Notes: generated by a model from the letters alone, not told the origin. Numbered from the stretch's first letter, positions 1-8,789 are shown. The stretch: 64,000 nt of DNA from Desulfosoma sp. (GCA_037481875.1 JBBFKY010000003.1:344428-408427), one strand, 5' to 3'. Program-made: numbers and translations.

Positions 1-1
1 T

Positions 2-298
2 AACCCTCACGTGATCCCGAGCTTACGTTTTACGGAAATTCATTCCGGCTACGACATTCCCGATCGCGGCCCTTTTGTGCAAAAGATTCGCCAAATTCTG
101 GAAACCCATGCCTTACCCTGGGATCCCGTGCCCTTTCGAAGCCACAGTGACGCCAACACTTTGTGGAGTGCCGGCGTCAAACCCATTTTGTTGGGGCCTG
201 GGCAGCTGGAAAAGGCTCACTCTCCGGAAGAATCCGTATCCTTTGATCAGGTGGCCACAGCCGCGCGCATCTATGCCGACATTTTGATGTCGCTCTAG
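2..298 (+). CDS. M20-family metallopeptidase/deacylase, C-terminal end (partial)
   Basis: The reading frame is open to the left window edge and ends with TAG, so only the last ~98 residues are present. The visible part has the shape of the C-terminal half of the catalytic domain of ArgE/DapE/ACY1-type M20 peptidases. It contains a SHSDANTLWSAGVKPILLGPG stretch (the usual position of a metal-linked Asp and a Gly-Pro-Gly turn), followed by an AHSPEESV segment that matches the conserved AHtpdEyv motif supplying the last metal-binding His. The family hydrolyses amide bonds of acylated amino acids or small peptides using two zinc ions. The substrate cannot be told from this fragment. The M20 assignment is fairly secure from motifs; the subfamily is open. 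Confidence 0.75.
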   Translation, partial: NPHVIPSLRFTEIHSGYDIPDRGPFVQKIRQILETHALPWDPVPFRSHSDANTLWSAGVKPILLGPGQLEKAHSPEESVSFDQVATAARIYADILMSL

Positions 299-416
299 GA
301 AGCGGACATCACCAAAGTCCGTTTCCATGGGTTTTGTTTCAAAAGGAGCATGATTTGAAGAAATTTTTGAACAGCCTCTGTTGACCCCCGCCATTTTCAT
401 GGTATGTTTTGCGGTC

Positions 417-668
417 TAGGAGCTTGTTCGAAAATGAGAATGACCCCTTTCAGGCCGGAACGTAGGGGCACGGCGCGTCGTGCCTTGGCGCCTCAAAACC
501 TTTGTTTTCCTGGGAGCACGGGCGTCCTGCCCGCACAAACGGTGGAATAAAGGCCCGTGCCCAAGGAAAAGACACGGTTTCAGGTTTGTGAGGGCGAAGC
601 GGCGTTTCGCCCCTATCCTGACATGCCATTGAAGACTTCGGTATTGCAAGATCTCGGACAAGCTCCTA
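417..668. mobile_element. MITE-like element with 15-bp terminal inverted repeats
   Basis: A ~250-bp non-coding block is bounded by TAGGAGCTTGTTCGA (417-431) and TCGGACAAGCTCCTA (654-668), which are inverted repeats with one mismatch. The outermost TA on each side could be a duplicated TA target, as made by IS630/Tc1-mariner transposases. Inside are GC-rich palindromic stretches (for example gggcacggcgcgtcgtgcc, and gggcgaagcggcgtttcgccc near 592-612) and the phrase tttcaggtttgtgagggcga, which recurs in other gaps of this window. No protein is encoded. It lies between the M20 gene and the DUF2914 gene. Confidence 0.6.
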
Positions 669-727
669 ACAGGCTGTCAAAGAAGTTCTGGAATAGGTGG
701 GCGCCGCGCAGATGTGTATCCATCCGG

Positions 728-754
728 AAGACGAGTCGTAAGTCCGTCTTTTTT
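728..754 (+). terminator. possible intrinsic terminator
   Basis: A short stem AAGACG/CGTCTT (728-733 with 745-750) with an 11-nt loop runs straight into a T-tract (749-754). The stem is only 6 bp, so the call is weak. The rest of the gap between the M20 gene and the DUF2914 gene (299-416 and 669-951) shows nothing else recognisable. Confidence 0.35.
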
Positions 755-951
755 GCTGAAGAATTCAAAGGCCCGCTTCCGCGGCAATGACGTAAGAAAT
801 CAGGATGCAGGTTTTCCGCAACCTCACAGATTCGGGCTCATGGCATGAGGCCTTCGAAGCGGCTGGGTTTTTTCATGTCAACCAGTGCCACCTAGGGTTC
901 ATCTTCTGAAGGCGTGGTGTGCTCGTCCGTTCAAGCGAAAGGAATCGATCC

Positions 952-1470
952 ATGCCCATGGCCGTTGGCATCGAACGTTGTGCTGTCATCGTACGATCAC
1001 GGAAACGCCACTCTTACTTTCAAACCCTACGGAAGCTAGTGTTTTTCGCTTTGGGGATCGTGGGTCTTACCGCCGTTCTCCTTTTCTACGAACCCCTTGC
1101 AGGACACGCAGAGGAAAAGGCCGAACCGTCTACCAATGTCAATGCAGGCCTGACATTGGGTCGAGCCGTGCTTTGCGAGGCTGTGGAAAACCTCAATCCG
1201 GTCAACCCCGCGTGGGTTTTTTCGGTCTCGCAAGGTCAAATTTACTGCTTCACGGAATTCCTGACGGTACGGGCCCAAACAGTGATCTTTCATCGTTGGT
1301 ACCATCGGGATTCTTTAACCACACAAATTAGGCTGAAACTTTATCCTCCACGATGGTCAACCCACAGCGTGTTAAGGCTGCGTGAGGCGGACAAGGGGCC
1401 CTGGAAAGTGGAAATCACCGACGCCGAAGGGCGTGTTTTAAACGTTCTTCGATTCAGCATTGTGGATTAA
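952..1470 (+). CDS. DUF2914-domain membrane-anchored protein
   Basis: 172-residue protein. An N-terminal basic stretch is followed by one hydrophobic helix (about residues 26-46, VFFALGIVGLTAVLLFYE), placing the rest outside the cytoplasm. The C-terminal ~100 residues look like DUF2914: a conserved Cys-containing start (LCEAVENLNPVNP), a G-x-I-Y-C-F strand, an HRWYHRD core and a final GPWKVEITDAEGRVL strand pair. The function of this domain is not established. The ATG at 952 is preferred over an in-frame start 33 bases upstream because AAAGGA lies at proper spacing before it. It is 5 bases from the diadenylate cyclase gene and probably co-transcribed. Confidence 0.7.
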   Translation: MPMAVGIERCAVIVRSRKRHSYFQTLRKLVFFALGIVGLTAVLLFYEPLAGHAEEKAEPSTNVNAGLTLGRAVLCEAVENLNPVNPAWVFSVSQGQIYCFTEFLTVRAQTVIFHRWYHRDSLTTQIRLKLYPPRWSTHSVLRLREADKGPWKVEITDAEGRVLNVLRFSIVD

Positions 1471-1475
1471 ATTCC

Positions 1476-2936
1476 ATGCGATCCATTCTTCTGGTTCTTT
1501 CGTCTATTCGATGGCAGGATGTGGTTGACATTTTAATCAACAGCTACATCTTGTTTCGAGTCTACGTTCTCTTTCGGCACACCAACGCTTTCCGTATTCT
1601 GGCAGGCATCGCTTCCCTCTGGGTCATTCAGGAATTAGCCGCCTCCTTGGGTCTGATCCTGACCAGCTGGGCCCTTCAAGCCATTACGGCTGCCGCCGCC
1701 ATTATCATCATCGTGGTGTTTCGCAACGAAATCCGTACTGCCCTGCAGGCTCGTAACCTCAAGAACTTTCTTTGGGGATCCCCTTTGGAAGAAAAGTCCT
1801 CCCCGGTCACCGTGCTGGTGGATACCCTGTTCCACATGGGCAAGAAACGTATGGGCGCCCTGATAGTTTTTCCGGGCAAGGAAGACCTTCGAGAACTGAT
1901 TCACGGCGGCATTCCGTGGGATGGACGTGTGTCTCAGGAAATGCTCATGAGTATCTTTTGGCCCAAGAATCCCGTCCACGATGGAGCGGCCATTGTAGAA
2001 GGGGACAAGGTGACGGAAGTGGGAGTCCTTTTGCCTTTGTCCCAAAGAACGGACCTGCCCACCTTTTACGGCACACGGCACCGCGCCGCCGCCGGTCTTG
2101 CGGAACGCTCCGACGCTCTTGTTGTGGCCGTCTCCGAAGAACGTGGACGGGTCACCGCCGCCAAAGACTCCTGGATCAAGCCGGTAGGCCAACCCGAAGA
2201 ATTGATTCACATTTTGGAAAACCATCTGGGCATCGAGCAACAGCGCGATCCCCGATACCGCAAGAGAGAAATGACCAAACTGGCCATCGCCGGGGTGCTC
2301 TCCCTCTTTATCATAAGCGCCATTTGGCTTGGGTTCACTCGAGGCCGAGATACCCTTATGGAACTGGACGTGCCCGTAGAATTCGTCAATCGTCCGGCCC
2401 AATTTCAAATCCTGGACACTTCCGCCAACAAGGTCCATTTGCAGTTTCATGGATCCAGCGCCATTGTGAAATCCTTGCGACCCGAACAGATCACTGTTCG
2501 AATCAATCTTGCCAAGGCTGTGGAAGGTCTGAATGTCTTTCCCATCACCAAGGAAAATATTCAGATGCCTCCAGGACTTTTCCTCAACAGCGTCAACCCG
2601 GCCACTTTGGAAGTGACTCTGGACGTTCCAGGGACTAAAATTGTTCCCGTGCAGGTAGACTGGACAGGAAAGCTTCCGGACAACATCCTGATTACCGACG
2701 TGCAAGTCGTCCCATCCGAAGTTCAAGTGCTGGGCGGCAAAACGCTCCTAGCAGGCATTCATACCTTTTACACGGCGCCCGTACGTGTGGACAGCCTCAC
2801 CCAATCCGGCTCCCTCGTCGTCCCCCTCATCATCACACCGGCTTCCCTGAAGCTGGCCGATCCGGCTCAAGAGCGTGTCGAAATTCGTTTTACCATGACC
2901 AAACGCTCGGAAAAGAAAGGACCACCGGAGGGTTAA
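1476..2936 (+). CDS. cdaA: Membrane diadenylate cyclase fused to YbbR-like domains (CdaA-CdaR type)
   Basis: 486 residues. Three N-terminal hydrophobic segments (about 15-85) precede a DisA_N/DAC domain (about 95-255) carrying both catalytic signatures: DGA at 169-171 (PVHDGAAIV) and RHR at 201-203 (GTRHRAAA). The enzyme condenses two ATP into the second messenger c-di-AMP. After a fourth hydrophobic segment (about 269-287) come two YbbR-like repeats (about 293-385 and 388-475), predicted extracytoplasmic. In Firmicutes the YbbR part is a separate regulator (CdaR/YbbR) encoded next to cdaA; here both are one polypeptide. c-di-AMP usually links to potassium/osmotic and cell-wall homeostasis. 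No c-di-AMP phosphodiesterase is in the window. Confidence 0.88.
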   Translation: MRSILLVLSSIRWQDVVDILINSYILFRVYVLFRHTNAFRILAGIASLWVIQELAASLGLILTSWALQAITAAAAIIIIVVFRNEIRTALQARNLKNFLWGSPLEEKSSPVTVLVDTLFHMGKKRMGALIVFPGKEDLRELIHGGIPWDGRVSQEMLMSIFWPKNPVHDGAAIVEGDKVTEVGVLLPLSQRTDLPTFYGTRHRAAAGLAERSDALVVAVSEERGRVTAAKDSWIKPVGQPEELIHILENHLGIEQQRDPRYRKREMTKLAIAGVLSLFIISAIWLGFTRGRDTLMELDVPVEFVNRPAQFQILDTSANKVHLQFHGSSAIVKSLRPEQITVRINLAKAVEGLNVFPITKENIQMPPGLFLNSVNPATLEVTLDVPGTKIVPVQVDWTGKLPDNILITDVQVVPSEVQVLGGKTLLAGIHTFYTAPVRVDSLTQSGSLVVPLIITPASLKLADPAQERVEIRFTMTKRSEKKGPPEG

Positions 2937-3021
2937 CGCTTTTTCAGCCTTCGGCCCACGTTGAGAGCGTGAGACGCTGCCCAAGGGATGGTTCTTGGCG
3001 ACTTAAGAAGGAGGTGCTGCC

Positions 3022-4422
3022 ATGACCATCACACCTTCCGACTCGGCACGATCACGAAAGATTAGCGCCTTATGGATCGGCTACCTGGGATGGGTGGTGG
3101 CTTCGGCCACCATCGTTCTTCTCAAAAAACTCGGTTACAGTGACATTACCTTCCATCAAATCGGCATCTTCATCGCAGCAGCAACTTTGGCTCACTTCAT
3201 CGGTTGGACTATGGTCCTTCTTGGATGGGATTCCCTCTTTCGTTTTGACCCTCACTTTGTGCTTATACCCAATTGGTTCTTTTTCGCTCCAGTCGCCGCC
3301 TACGGCTTTTATGCTGTCGGCACGGCCCGCGACCTCATGCTTATAGGATGGCTTATGGGCTTTTTCTTTCTAGCCGGCCACGTGCGTTTTCGATGTGTTC
3401 TTCTGACGGCCTGCTATTACATGTCTCTCTATCTCGCTTTTCTTGTCCTCATGAGCCGCATGGATGGACACAGGCCGGACTATCTTCGAGAAGTTGTCCG
3501 TATCGGGGCTTTCCTGGCGGTGTGCGTGTTTCTGGCTGTGCTTCTGGATCGGTTTGCTTCCCAAAAAGCCCATCTCAAGGAATCCATCGCGCAGCTCAGG
3601 GAAAAAGATCGGGAAATCACAAGGCTTAATCAAAAGCTTGCCCGGTTTGTCAGCGATCCTTTGGTGAAACATCTGACCAGGGAAGAAGGTGGCTCTCTGT
3701 TCGAACACAGGCGCAGGAAGATTACCATCTTTTTTTCGGACATCTGTCGTTTCAGCACCATTACAGACACCATGGAGCCTGAGGAAACGGCCGAGCAGCT
3801 CAATGAGTACTTTCACGCCATGATCCCACTTGTCATTGAGCACAAGGGCACTCTGGACAAGCTCATGGGAGACGGCATCATGGTCCTCTTTGGAGCTCCC
3901 GATGATATGGACCCGGCGGAAGGCGCGCACCGGTGCCTGCAAATGGCCGCAGCCATGCGAGATAAACTCAGGGTCCTCAACCACAAGTGGACCCAGAAAG
4001 GCTATCCTCACGCCCTGCAAGTGCGCATGGGTGTGCACACTGGGCTGAGCGTGGTTGGAAGCTTTGGGTCGGAACACTGGATTCATTACACAGCTATCGG
4101 CTCCCAGGTCAACGTGGCGGCCAGGCTGCAACAAATCGCCGAACCCGACCAGATCCTGATCAGCCGAGCCACCTACACGCTGGTGGCGGACAAGATTCAG
4201 GCTCGAGACCTAGGTCCTATGCCCTTGAAGGGTCTGCATCAGCCCGTGCACGTCTATGAATACCTCGGCTTTCATGCCGATAATCACAGCCATCGAATTA
4301 TCGAAGAAGGATCCGGGTATTTCGTCTACGTGCACTCTGACGCCGTGGAAGCTCCAAAGATGCGGGAACTGGCAGATCTTTTCGACGCCATGTGGAGGAC
4401 AAAAAAAGGACGTAAAGAGTGA
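3022..4422 (+). CDS. Class III adenylate/guanylate cyclase with N-terminal membrane domain
   Basis: 466 residues with a strong AAGGAGGT Shine-Dalgarno at 3006-3013. Residues ~15-178 hold about six hydrophobic segments forming an integral membrane sensor. A short charged helix (about 180-208) links it to the cyclase homology domain (about 230-415). Catalytic features are visible: metal-binding aspartates D240 (FFSDICRFS) and D284 (MGDGIMVLFG), RMGVHTG, and the transition-state pair N364/R368 (GSQVNVAARL). Lys280 with Thr357 in YTAIG fits the pattern of bacterial adenylyl rather than guanylyl cyclases. It probably makes cAMP as a homodimer in response to a membrane signal; the stimulus is unknown. 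It ends 3 bases before the convergent H-box gene. Confidence 0.85.
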   Translation: MTITPSDSARSRKISALWIGYLGWVVASATIVLLKKLGYSDITFHQIGIFIAAATLAHFIGWTMVLLGWDSLFRFDPHFVLIPNWFFFAPVAAYGFYAVGTARDLMLIGWLMGFFFLAGHVRFRCVLLTACYYMSLYLAFLVLMSRMDGHRPDYLREVVRIGAFLAVCVFLAVLLDRFASQKAHLKESIAQLREKDREITRLNQKLARFVSDPLVKHLTREEGGSLFEHRRRKITIFFSDICRFSTITDTMEPEETAEQLNEYFHAMIPLVIEHKGTLDKLMGDGIMVLFGAPDDMDPAEGAHRCLQMAAAMRDKLRVLNHKWTQKGYPHALQVRMGVHTGLSVVGSFGSEHWIHYTAIGSQVNVAARLQQIAEPDQILISRATYTLVADKIQARDLGPMPLKGLHQPVHVYEYLGFHADNHSHRIIEEGSGYFVYVHSDAVEAPKMRELADLFDAMWRTKKGRKE

Positions 4423-4425
4423 TTC

Positions 4426-5847
4426 TTACGGCTGCTGAGGAGAAAGCTCCACCGAAGGTCCCGACATTTCCTCGGATCGCAACAGAGGACGCCAGTAATC
4501 GGGAAGGTTCTTTGCCGAGCCGTTTTTCATGAATTCCAAGATACGGTTCGTGCGGGTTTCCATGTCAGGAATGATTTCCGCCAAGGCTTTTAAGCTGGAG
4601 AGCACTTTTTGAGTGTGTTTCTTATGAGGCACATCCATCCCAGGGTGGTTCAAAAGCTCGAGAACCTGCTCCAACATGGGCAGCTTTTCCGCGGAAAATT
4701 CCACGTAAGCCACCTGAGGCCACAAGGTGCGCACCTCTTTCGGCAAATGCTCAAGACGATCGGCCAGTGCCTCGTCGGTTCCCAGCCACACGGCGCTCTT
4801 TAACCGCTCCAAAACCCCTTGAATTTCACGGCTCAGATCATTCCACACCGAGGTCTCCCTCAAAAGGCGTTCCCATTTGGGCTGAATCTTCATGGCGATC
4901 CAATTGACGGCTTGTTCCGGCAACAGAGGTGTCACCAAAAACTCTCTTTGCTCAGCCAAGAGATCGCGCCCCAAGGTCGCGAGATCCCCCTGTCCGTTGA
5001 GTGAGTGCAGACGCCCTTCAATGTATTCATTCAGGCGGCGCACAAGCGAGGTCTTGTCTTCAAGGCCTGCCACGTGTTTTCGAATCTCTTCTTCCCACTG
5101 TTCTCGAAGAAAACCCACCTCGGCGTTGATGGCGGAAAAGATAAAACTTAACTTCATCAAAGTGTTACGAAGCTCATGCGCCAAAGCGTTACAAGAAGCG
5201 AACCGTTGAAGGGCCATTTCATTTTGCACCTGGTTCAGGGTTTCCCGAATATGAAGCGAGAACATTTCGGTTCCCAAAATTCGAGAAAGCTTCTTGATCA
5301 CCTTGGTGGCACGATCCCCTCGTTGAATGGTGTGCGGCAAAAAATGTATCTTGATGACCGCCACCACCACGTAGTCCGTGTCTTGCCAAATAGGCGAGCC
5401 TTTCCAGTTGAGCGGATATTCAAGGCCGGTAAGATCGTCTCCGTAAAGATCCGTCTTTTTCACCAAAACCGGCTCCATGTGGTGCCAGTCTTCAGGCTCT
5501 CCACTCAGCTGCTTGCGCACACTGCGCTGATCTTCATATGGATTGTCCGCCGTCCAGCTCTTTTGCCGTTCCACGCACCATGCCATGGCTTCCAAGGCGC
5601 GGCCGGGACGATCTCGATACTGTTCCCAGGTTTTTCCCGGTGGATTGTAGTCCGAGACAGCTGGAAGCCCCCAGTGAATGGTTCCGTTGCCGTGTTCTCG
5701 AATGCCGGAAGTCACCCTCACGGAACGCAATTCGGGCATGGGACCGATACGGTAAACGGTTCCCTTGGTCGCATGATCCAAACACAGCAGAATGGTCTCG
5801 ATCATGTTCTTGCAGGTTTTCTCGAGAATATCGTGACCAATAATCAT
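4426..5847 (-). CDS. Uncharacterised protein with a histidine-kinase-like H-box but no ATPase domain
   Basis: 473 residues, no signal peptide or membrane helix. The N-terminal ~200 residues resemble a soluble sensory module but match no family I recognise. At 219-235 the sequence CNALAHELRNTLMKLSF looks like the dimerisation/phosphoacceptor helix of a HisKA histidine kinase, with His224 in the ALAHELRN context. The remaining ~230 residues are helical and charged and contain no N, G1 or G2 boxes of a HATPase domain. It could be a phosphotransfer protein, or a kinase relic that acts only as a dimer. It is convergent with the cyclase gene. Function is not assigned. Confidence 0.6.
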   Translation of the reverse strand: MIIGHDILEKTCKNMIETILLCLDHATKGTVYRIGPMPELRSVRVTSGIREHGNGTIHWGLPAVSDYNPPGKTWEQYRDRPGRALEAMAWCVERQKSWTADNPYEDQRSVRKQLSGEPEDWHHMEPVLVKKTDLYGDDLTGLEYPLNWKGSPIWQDTDYVVVAVIKIHFLPHTIQRGDRATKVIKKLSRILGTEMFSLHIRETLNQVQNEMALQRFASCNALAHELRNTLMKLSFIFSAINAEVGFLREQWEEEIRKHVAGLEDKTSLVRRLNEYIEGRLHSLNGQGDLATLGRDLLAEQREFLVTPLLPEQAVNWIAMKIQPKWERLLRETSVWNDLSREIQGVLERLKSAVWLGTDEALADRLEHLPKEVRTLWPQVAYVEFSAEKLPMLEQVLELLNHPGMDVPHKKHTQKVLSSLKALAEIIPDMETRTNRILEFMKNGSAKNLPDYWRPLLRSEEMSGPSVELSPQQP

Positions 5848-5913
5848 GCCGTGTTACCCCTCGGTCTCATAATCTCAACAACCTTCCATCACCAAAGTCT
5901 ACCTGTTTAATCG

Positions 5914-5942
5914 GAAACTTTCAGAAGGTCAATAAGCACTTC
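5914..5942 (-). promoter_or_regulatory. candidate sigma-70 promoter for the H-box gene
   Basis: On the minus strand TTGACC (5937-5942) is followed after 17 bases by TAAACA (5914-5919). The -35 element is good and the -10 is poor. It lies about 70 bases upstream of the ATG at 5847. The rest of the 5848-6203 gap holds no gene that I can support. Confidence 0.35.
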
Positions 5943-6161
5943 TTGCCCATAAAGGTTCGATGCACATTCCATACCAAACACCGCACAACCTTGTCAGCTG
6001 CAACCCGGCTTTTTCCATTTTACTGTCAAATGGCTAAATTCCTTAAAAGTAAGACACTTACAAACGATTCATGAAGGACCTCCATGTCCTGGGAAGAGAA
6101 CCCTGGCACGATTTGGAACGAGCTTCAGGGTCTTGAAGTGACCATGGCCGCACAGGGAGGT

Positions 6162-6197
6162 GTGCAACGGATTGCACTTTTCGGCAATCCGTTGCAT
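6162..6197. terminator. 12-bp perfect hairpin just past iorB
   Basis: GCAACGGATTGC (6164-6175) pairs perfectly with GCAATCCGTTGC (6184-6195) around an 8-nt loop, starting 7 bases after the iorB stop codon. The T-tract (gtttttta) is on the plus-strand side only, so as an intrinsic terminator it would work best against plus-strand transcription entering the operon. On the minus strand it may act as a 3' stabilising hairpin. Confidence 0.55.
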
Positions 6198-6203
6198 AGT
6201 TTT

Positions 6204-6848
6204 TTAGCTACAGACTCTAGCGAAGCCCAGGTCAAAGGCCTTTTGGTTGATATCGTACAGTTTGGGCGAAAAGAGCCGATGAAGGCAAGCGTCCCACGCT
6301 TCCTTGGCAATAGGAAGCACCTGCATGGCCGCTACGGCTCCCATGACCACCATGTTGGCCGCCTTGACGGAACCGGCTTCACGGGCCAATGCTTCTGCAT
6401 CCAGCGTGACAATCTTTGCCAATTTTTCCTTAAGGTACTTGACGGCATCCCCGATATCGGGATAACGCCCCTGTCCGGCCGCCACCGTAAAAGGCACGAT
6501 GGGTGATATGCTGACCACGGCAGAGGTTTTGGGATGGCACCGATTGAGAGCCCGCAGAGCTTCCAAGGGTTCAAAGGCTACCAGCACGTCGGCCTGGCCC
6601 TCTCCCACAATGGGGGCTTGAATGTCTCCGACCACGACGGAAGATTCCACCACACCGCCCCGTTGGGCCATACCGTGGATTTCACTCATGCTCGCATGAA
6701 GTCCCGCGGCCAAAGCCACCTCTCCCACCAATCGCGTGGCCAAAAGGGTTCCTTGCCCTCCCACCCCTGTAAAGAAAAGGCGCAGACCATGAAAGCGCCC
6801 ATTTTTTTCTGTCGTCACCGTTTCATCCTCCTGTGCAGCCTTATCCAT
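6204..6848 (-). CDS. iorB: Indolepyruvate:ferredoxin oxidoreductase, beta subunit
   Basis: 214 residues, matching the pyruvate/ketoisovalerate oxidoreductase gamma-type domain of IorB. It opens with FTGVGGQGTLLATRLVGEVA (nucleotide-fold glycine motif) and continues with SEIHGMAQRGGVVESSV, the hallmark of this family. With IorA it interconverts arylpyruvates plus CoA and aryl-acetyl-CoA plus CO2 with ferredoxin. AAAAGG lies 8 bases before the ATG. It is the last gene of the liv-paaK-iorAB operon, 64 bases after iorA. Confidence 0.93.
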   Translation of the reverse strand: MDKAAQEDETVTTEKNGRFHGLRLFFTGVGGQGTLLATRLVGEVALAAGLHASMSEIHGMAQRGGVVESSVVVGDIQAPIVGEGQADVLVAFEPLEALRALNRCHPKTSAVVSISPIVPFTVAAGQGRYPDIGDAVKYLKEKLAKIVTLDAEALAREAGSVKAANMVVMGAVAAMQVLPIAKEAWDACLHRLFSPKLYDINQKAFDLGFARVCS

Positions 6849-6912
6849 TTCAAGCCTTTTGGTTGGTTGGATCTCTTAAGAAAGCTGCTTAAAAAAAAGA
6901 AACACCGGACCG

Positions 6913-8772
6913 TCAGGCCTCGATTTTCTTCGGTTTGATGGCGTCACACAATTGAGCGCACACGGAACAGCCTCCACACAGAACTTCATTGATGCGAACA
7001 CAGGCTTCGCCGCCTCGATCTTGAGTCCACACAAAGGCGGTACAGCCAAGCTGCGCCAGATCTTCTCGGCATGGACGACAATCGCCTGTAACCTGGAACA
7101 CGACTTTTTGTTTCGTGCCAAGGATTCGACGCTCATAAAGCGGGCAGGGGGATCGGCTGATGAGGACGGAAACCCCACCCTCTTTCATGCCGGTTTTCAT
7201 TTCCTGCAGAACCTGCTGGGTCTTTTTTACTTGCAAGGGGTTGACCACAGCCAATTTTTTCACGCCGCATCCGCGCACCAAGGTTTCCAGATCCACCTTG
7301 GCTTGTCCTTTGCCTTCCTTGGTGAGCCACACACCGGGATGAGGCTGGTGGCCCGTCATGGCTGTGGTGCCGTTATCGAGAATCACCAAAAGGAGGTTTC
7401 TTTCATGGTTCACGGCGTTGATAAGCCCCGTGATACCGCTGTGAAAGAAGGTGGAATCCCCGATAAAAGCCACGACCGGTCGATCCAACACGCGGCTGAA
7501 ACCTCCGGCCGTGGAAATGCTGGATCCCATGCAGATCAAGAAATCGGCCATCTGCAAAGGAGGTAAAAGCCCCAGGGTGTAGCAGCCGATATCCGTCGGA
7601 TAGACGGCTTCATCGCCGAAGACCTTTTTGACACTAAAGAAAGTGGCCCGATGAGGACATCCCGGACATAGGTTGGGAGGACGAGCCGGTAGATCCTGGG
7701 GCACGGCCAAAGGCTCAGGATCCTGAAACGCAACCCCGAAAAACCTACTGACAGCCTTCTTCACCAGCACCGTGTCCAACTCAAAAGCCCTGGGCACAAA
7801 CTCTTTTCCGGCAATCTTTCCGCGAAATCCACATTTTTGAGCAATCCCCCGCACGGATTCTTCTAGGAACGGCTCCAGTTCCTCCACCACCAGCACGGTT
7901 TCGAGGCCGCTCAAAAATTCTGCAACAAGCCTTTCGGGAAAAGGGTGCGTCATGCCGAGCTTTAGAAAACGGACGCGCTCCTTGATCCCCAGTTCCCGCA
8001 CGGCGTCTTGAACGTAGAGTGCCGAAACACCACTGGAGATGATGCCCCAAGGCCCGGTGCCTTCCACGGTGTTAAAGGGGCTTGTTTCCGACGTTTCTTT
8101 GAGCTGGGCATGTTTTTCCAAAAGCTTAAGGTGCAGCTTTCGCCCGACCATGGGGACCACGACCAGATTGAATGGATCCTTGGTAAAGGTGCCTTTCGAT
8201 TTTCCAGGAAAAATGTCTCCCAGGGTGACGGGGCCTCGGCAGTGGTTGACTCGAGTCGTGGTTCGCAGCAAGACGGGAAGTCCGTACTTTTCAGACAAGG
8301 CGTAACCGGTCACCACCATGTCCTTGGCCTCCTGGGGTGTGGCCGGTTCCAACATGGGCACCCCGGCCATCTTAGCAAAATACCGGTTATCCTGTTCGTT
8401 CTGGCTGGAATGAAGGGAAGGGTCGTCGGCCGAGACAATGACCATACCTGCCTTAACGCCCACATAGGCCAAAGTCATGAAAGCATCGGAAGCCACGTTG
8501 AGCCCTACATGCTTCATGGACACCAGACTGCGCACGCCGCATTGAGCCGCAGCACAAGCGGATTCCACAGACACCTTTTCGTTCACCGAATATTCCACTT
8601 CTGTTTCGATTTCAGGACCCAAGGCGGCGAAGCCGTCGATGATTTCCGAAGACGGCGTTCCAGGATAAGCAGCGACAAAGCCCACTCCGGCTTCAACGGC
8701 TCCGCGAATGATAGCTTCATTGCCTAAAAGGAATTTCTTTTCACCTCGAGTCCCGATCAGCAGGTCATGCAT
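6913..8772 (-). CDS. iorA: Indolepyruvate:ferredoxin oxidoreductase, alpha subunit
   Basis: 619 residues, full length for IorA. An N-terminal pyrimidine-binding domain (GNEAIIRGAVEAGVGFVAAYPGTPSSEI) is followed by the C-terminal half of the pyruvate oxidoreductase fold. A TPP-binding domain with GDSTFFHSGITGLINAVNH comes next, then a Cys-rich tail with CPGCPHR earlier and CRPC...C and CGGCSVCAQLC at the end for Fe-S clusters. The tail is shortened after the last Cys and the usual CPAF appears as CTAF. The enzyme oxidatively decarboxylates indole-, phenyl- and hydroxyphenylpyruvate to aryl-acetyl-CoA, or runs in reverse with reduced ferredoxin. A strong GGAGGAGG ribosome site precedes the ATG. 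It is 17 bases downstream of paaK. Confidence 0.95.
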   Translation of the reverse strand: MHDLLIGTRGEKKFLLGNEAIIRGAVEAGVGFVAAYPGTPSSEIIDGFAALGPEIETEVEYSVNEKVSVESACAAAQCGVRSLVSMKHVGLNVASDAFMTLAYVGVKAGMVIVSADDPSLHSSQNEQDNRYFAKMAGVPMLEPATPQEAKDMVVTGYALSEKYGLPVLLRTTTRVNHCRGPVTLGDIFPGKSKGTFTKDPFNLVVVPMVGRKLHLKLLEKHAQLKETSETSPFNTVEGTGPWGIISSGVSALYVQDAVRELGIKERVRFLKLGMTHPFPERLVAEFLSGLETVLVVEELEPFLEESVRGIAQKCGFRGKIAGKEFVPRAFELDTVLVKKAVSRFFGVAFQDPEPLAVPQDLPARPPNLCPGCPHRATFFSVKKVFGDEAVYPTDIGCYTLGLLPPLQMADFLICMGSSISTAGGFSRVLDRPVVAFIGDSTFFHSGITGLINAVNHERNLLLVILDNGTTAMTGHQPHPGVWLTKEGKGQAKVDLETLVRGCGVKKLAVVNPLQVKKTQQVLQEMKTGMKEGGVSVLISRSPCPLYERRILGTKQKVVFQVTGDCRPCREDLAQLGCTAFVWTQDRGGEACVRINEVLCGGCSVCAQLCDAIKPKKIEA

Positions 8773-8789
8773 GTCGGCCGCCTCCTCCT

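Noticed and set aside
417-790. Small proteins encoded in the repeat (81 and 77 codons)
   Set aside because: The region is a palindromic repeat with terminal inverted repeats; the frames are not shared by other copies.
1635-2726. 363-codon open frame antisense to the diadenylate cyclase gene
   Set aside because: It mirrors the codon structure of cdaA, has no ribosome site and a His/Gly/Gln-rich composition typical of antisense frames.
6084-6506. 140-codon plus-strand frame starting before iorB
   Set aside because: Most of it is antisense to iorB; its first 40 codons contain the 12-bp hairpin and no recognisable protein.
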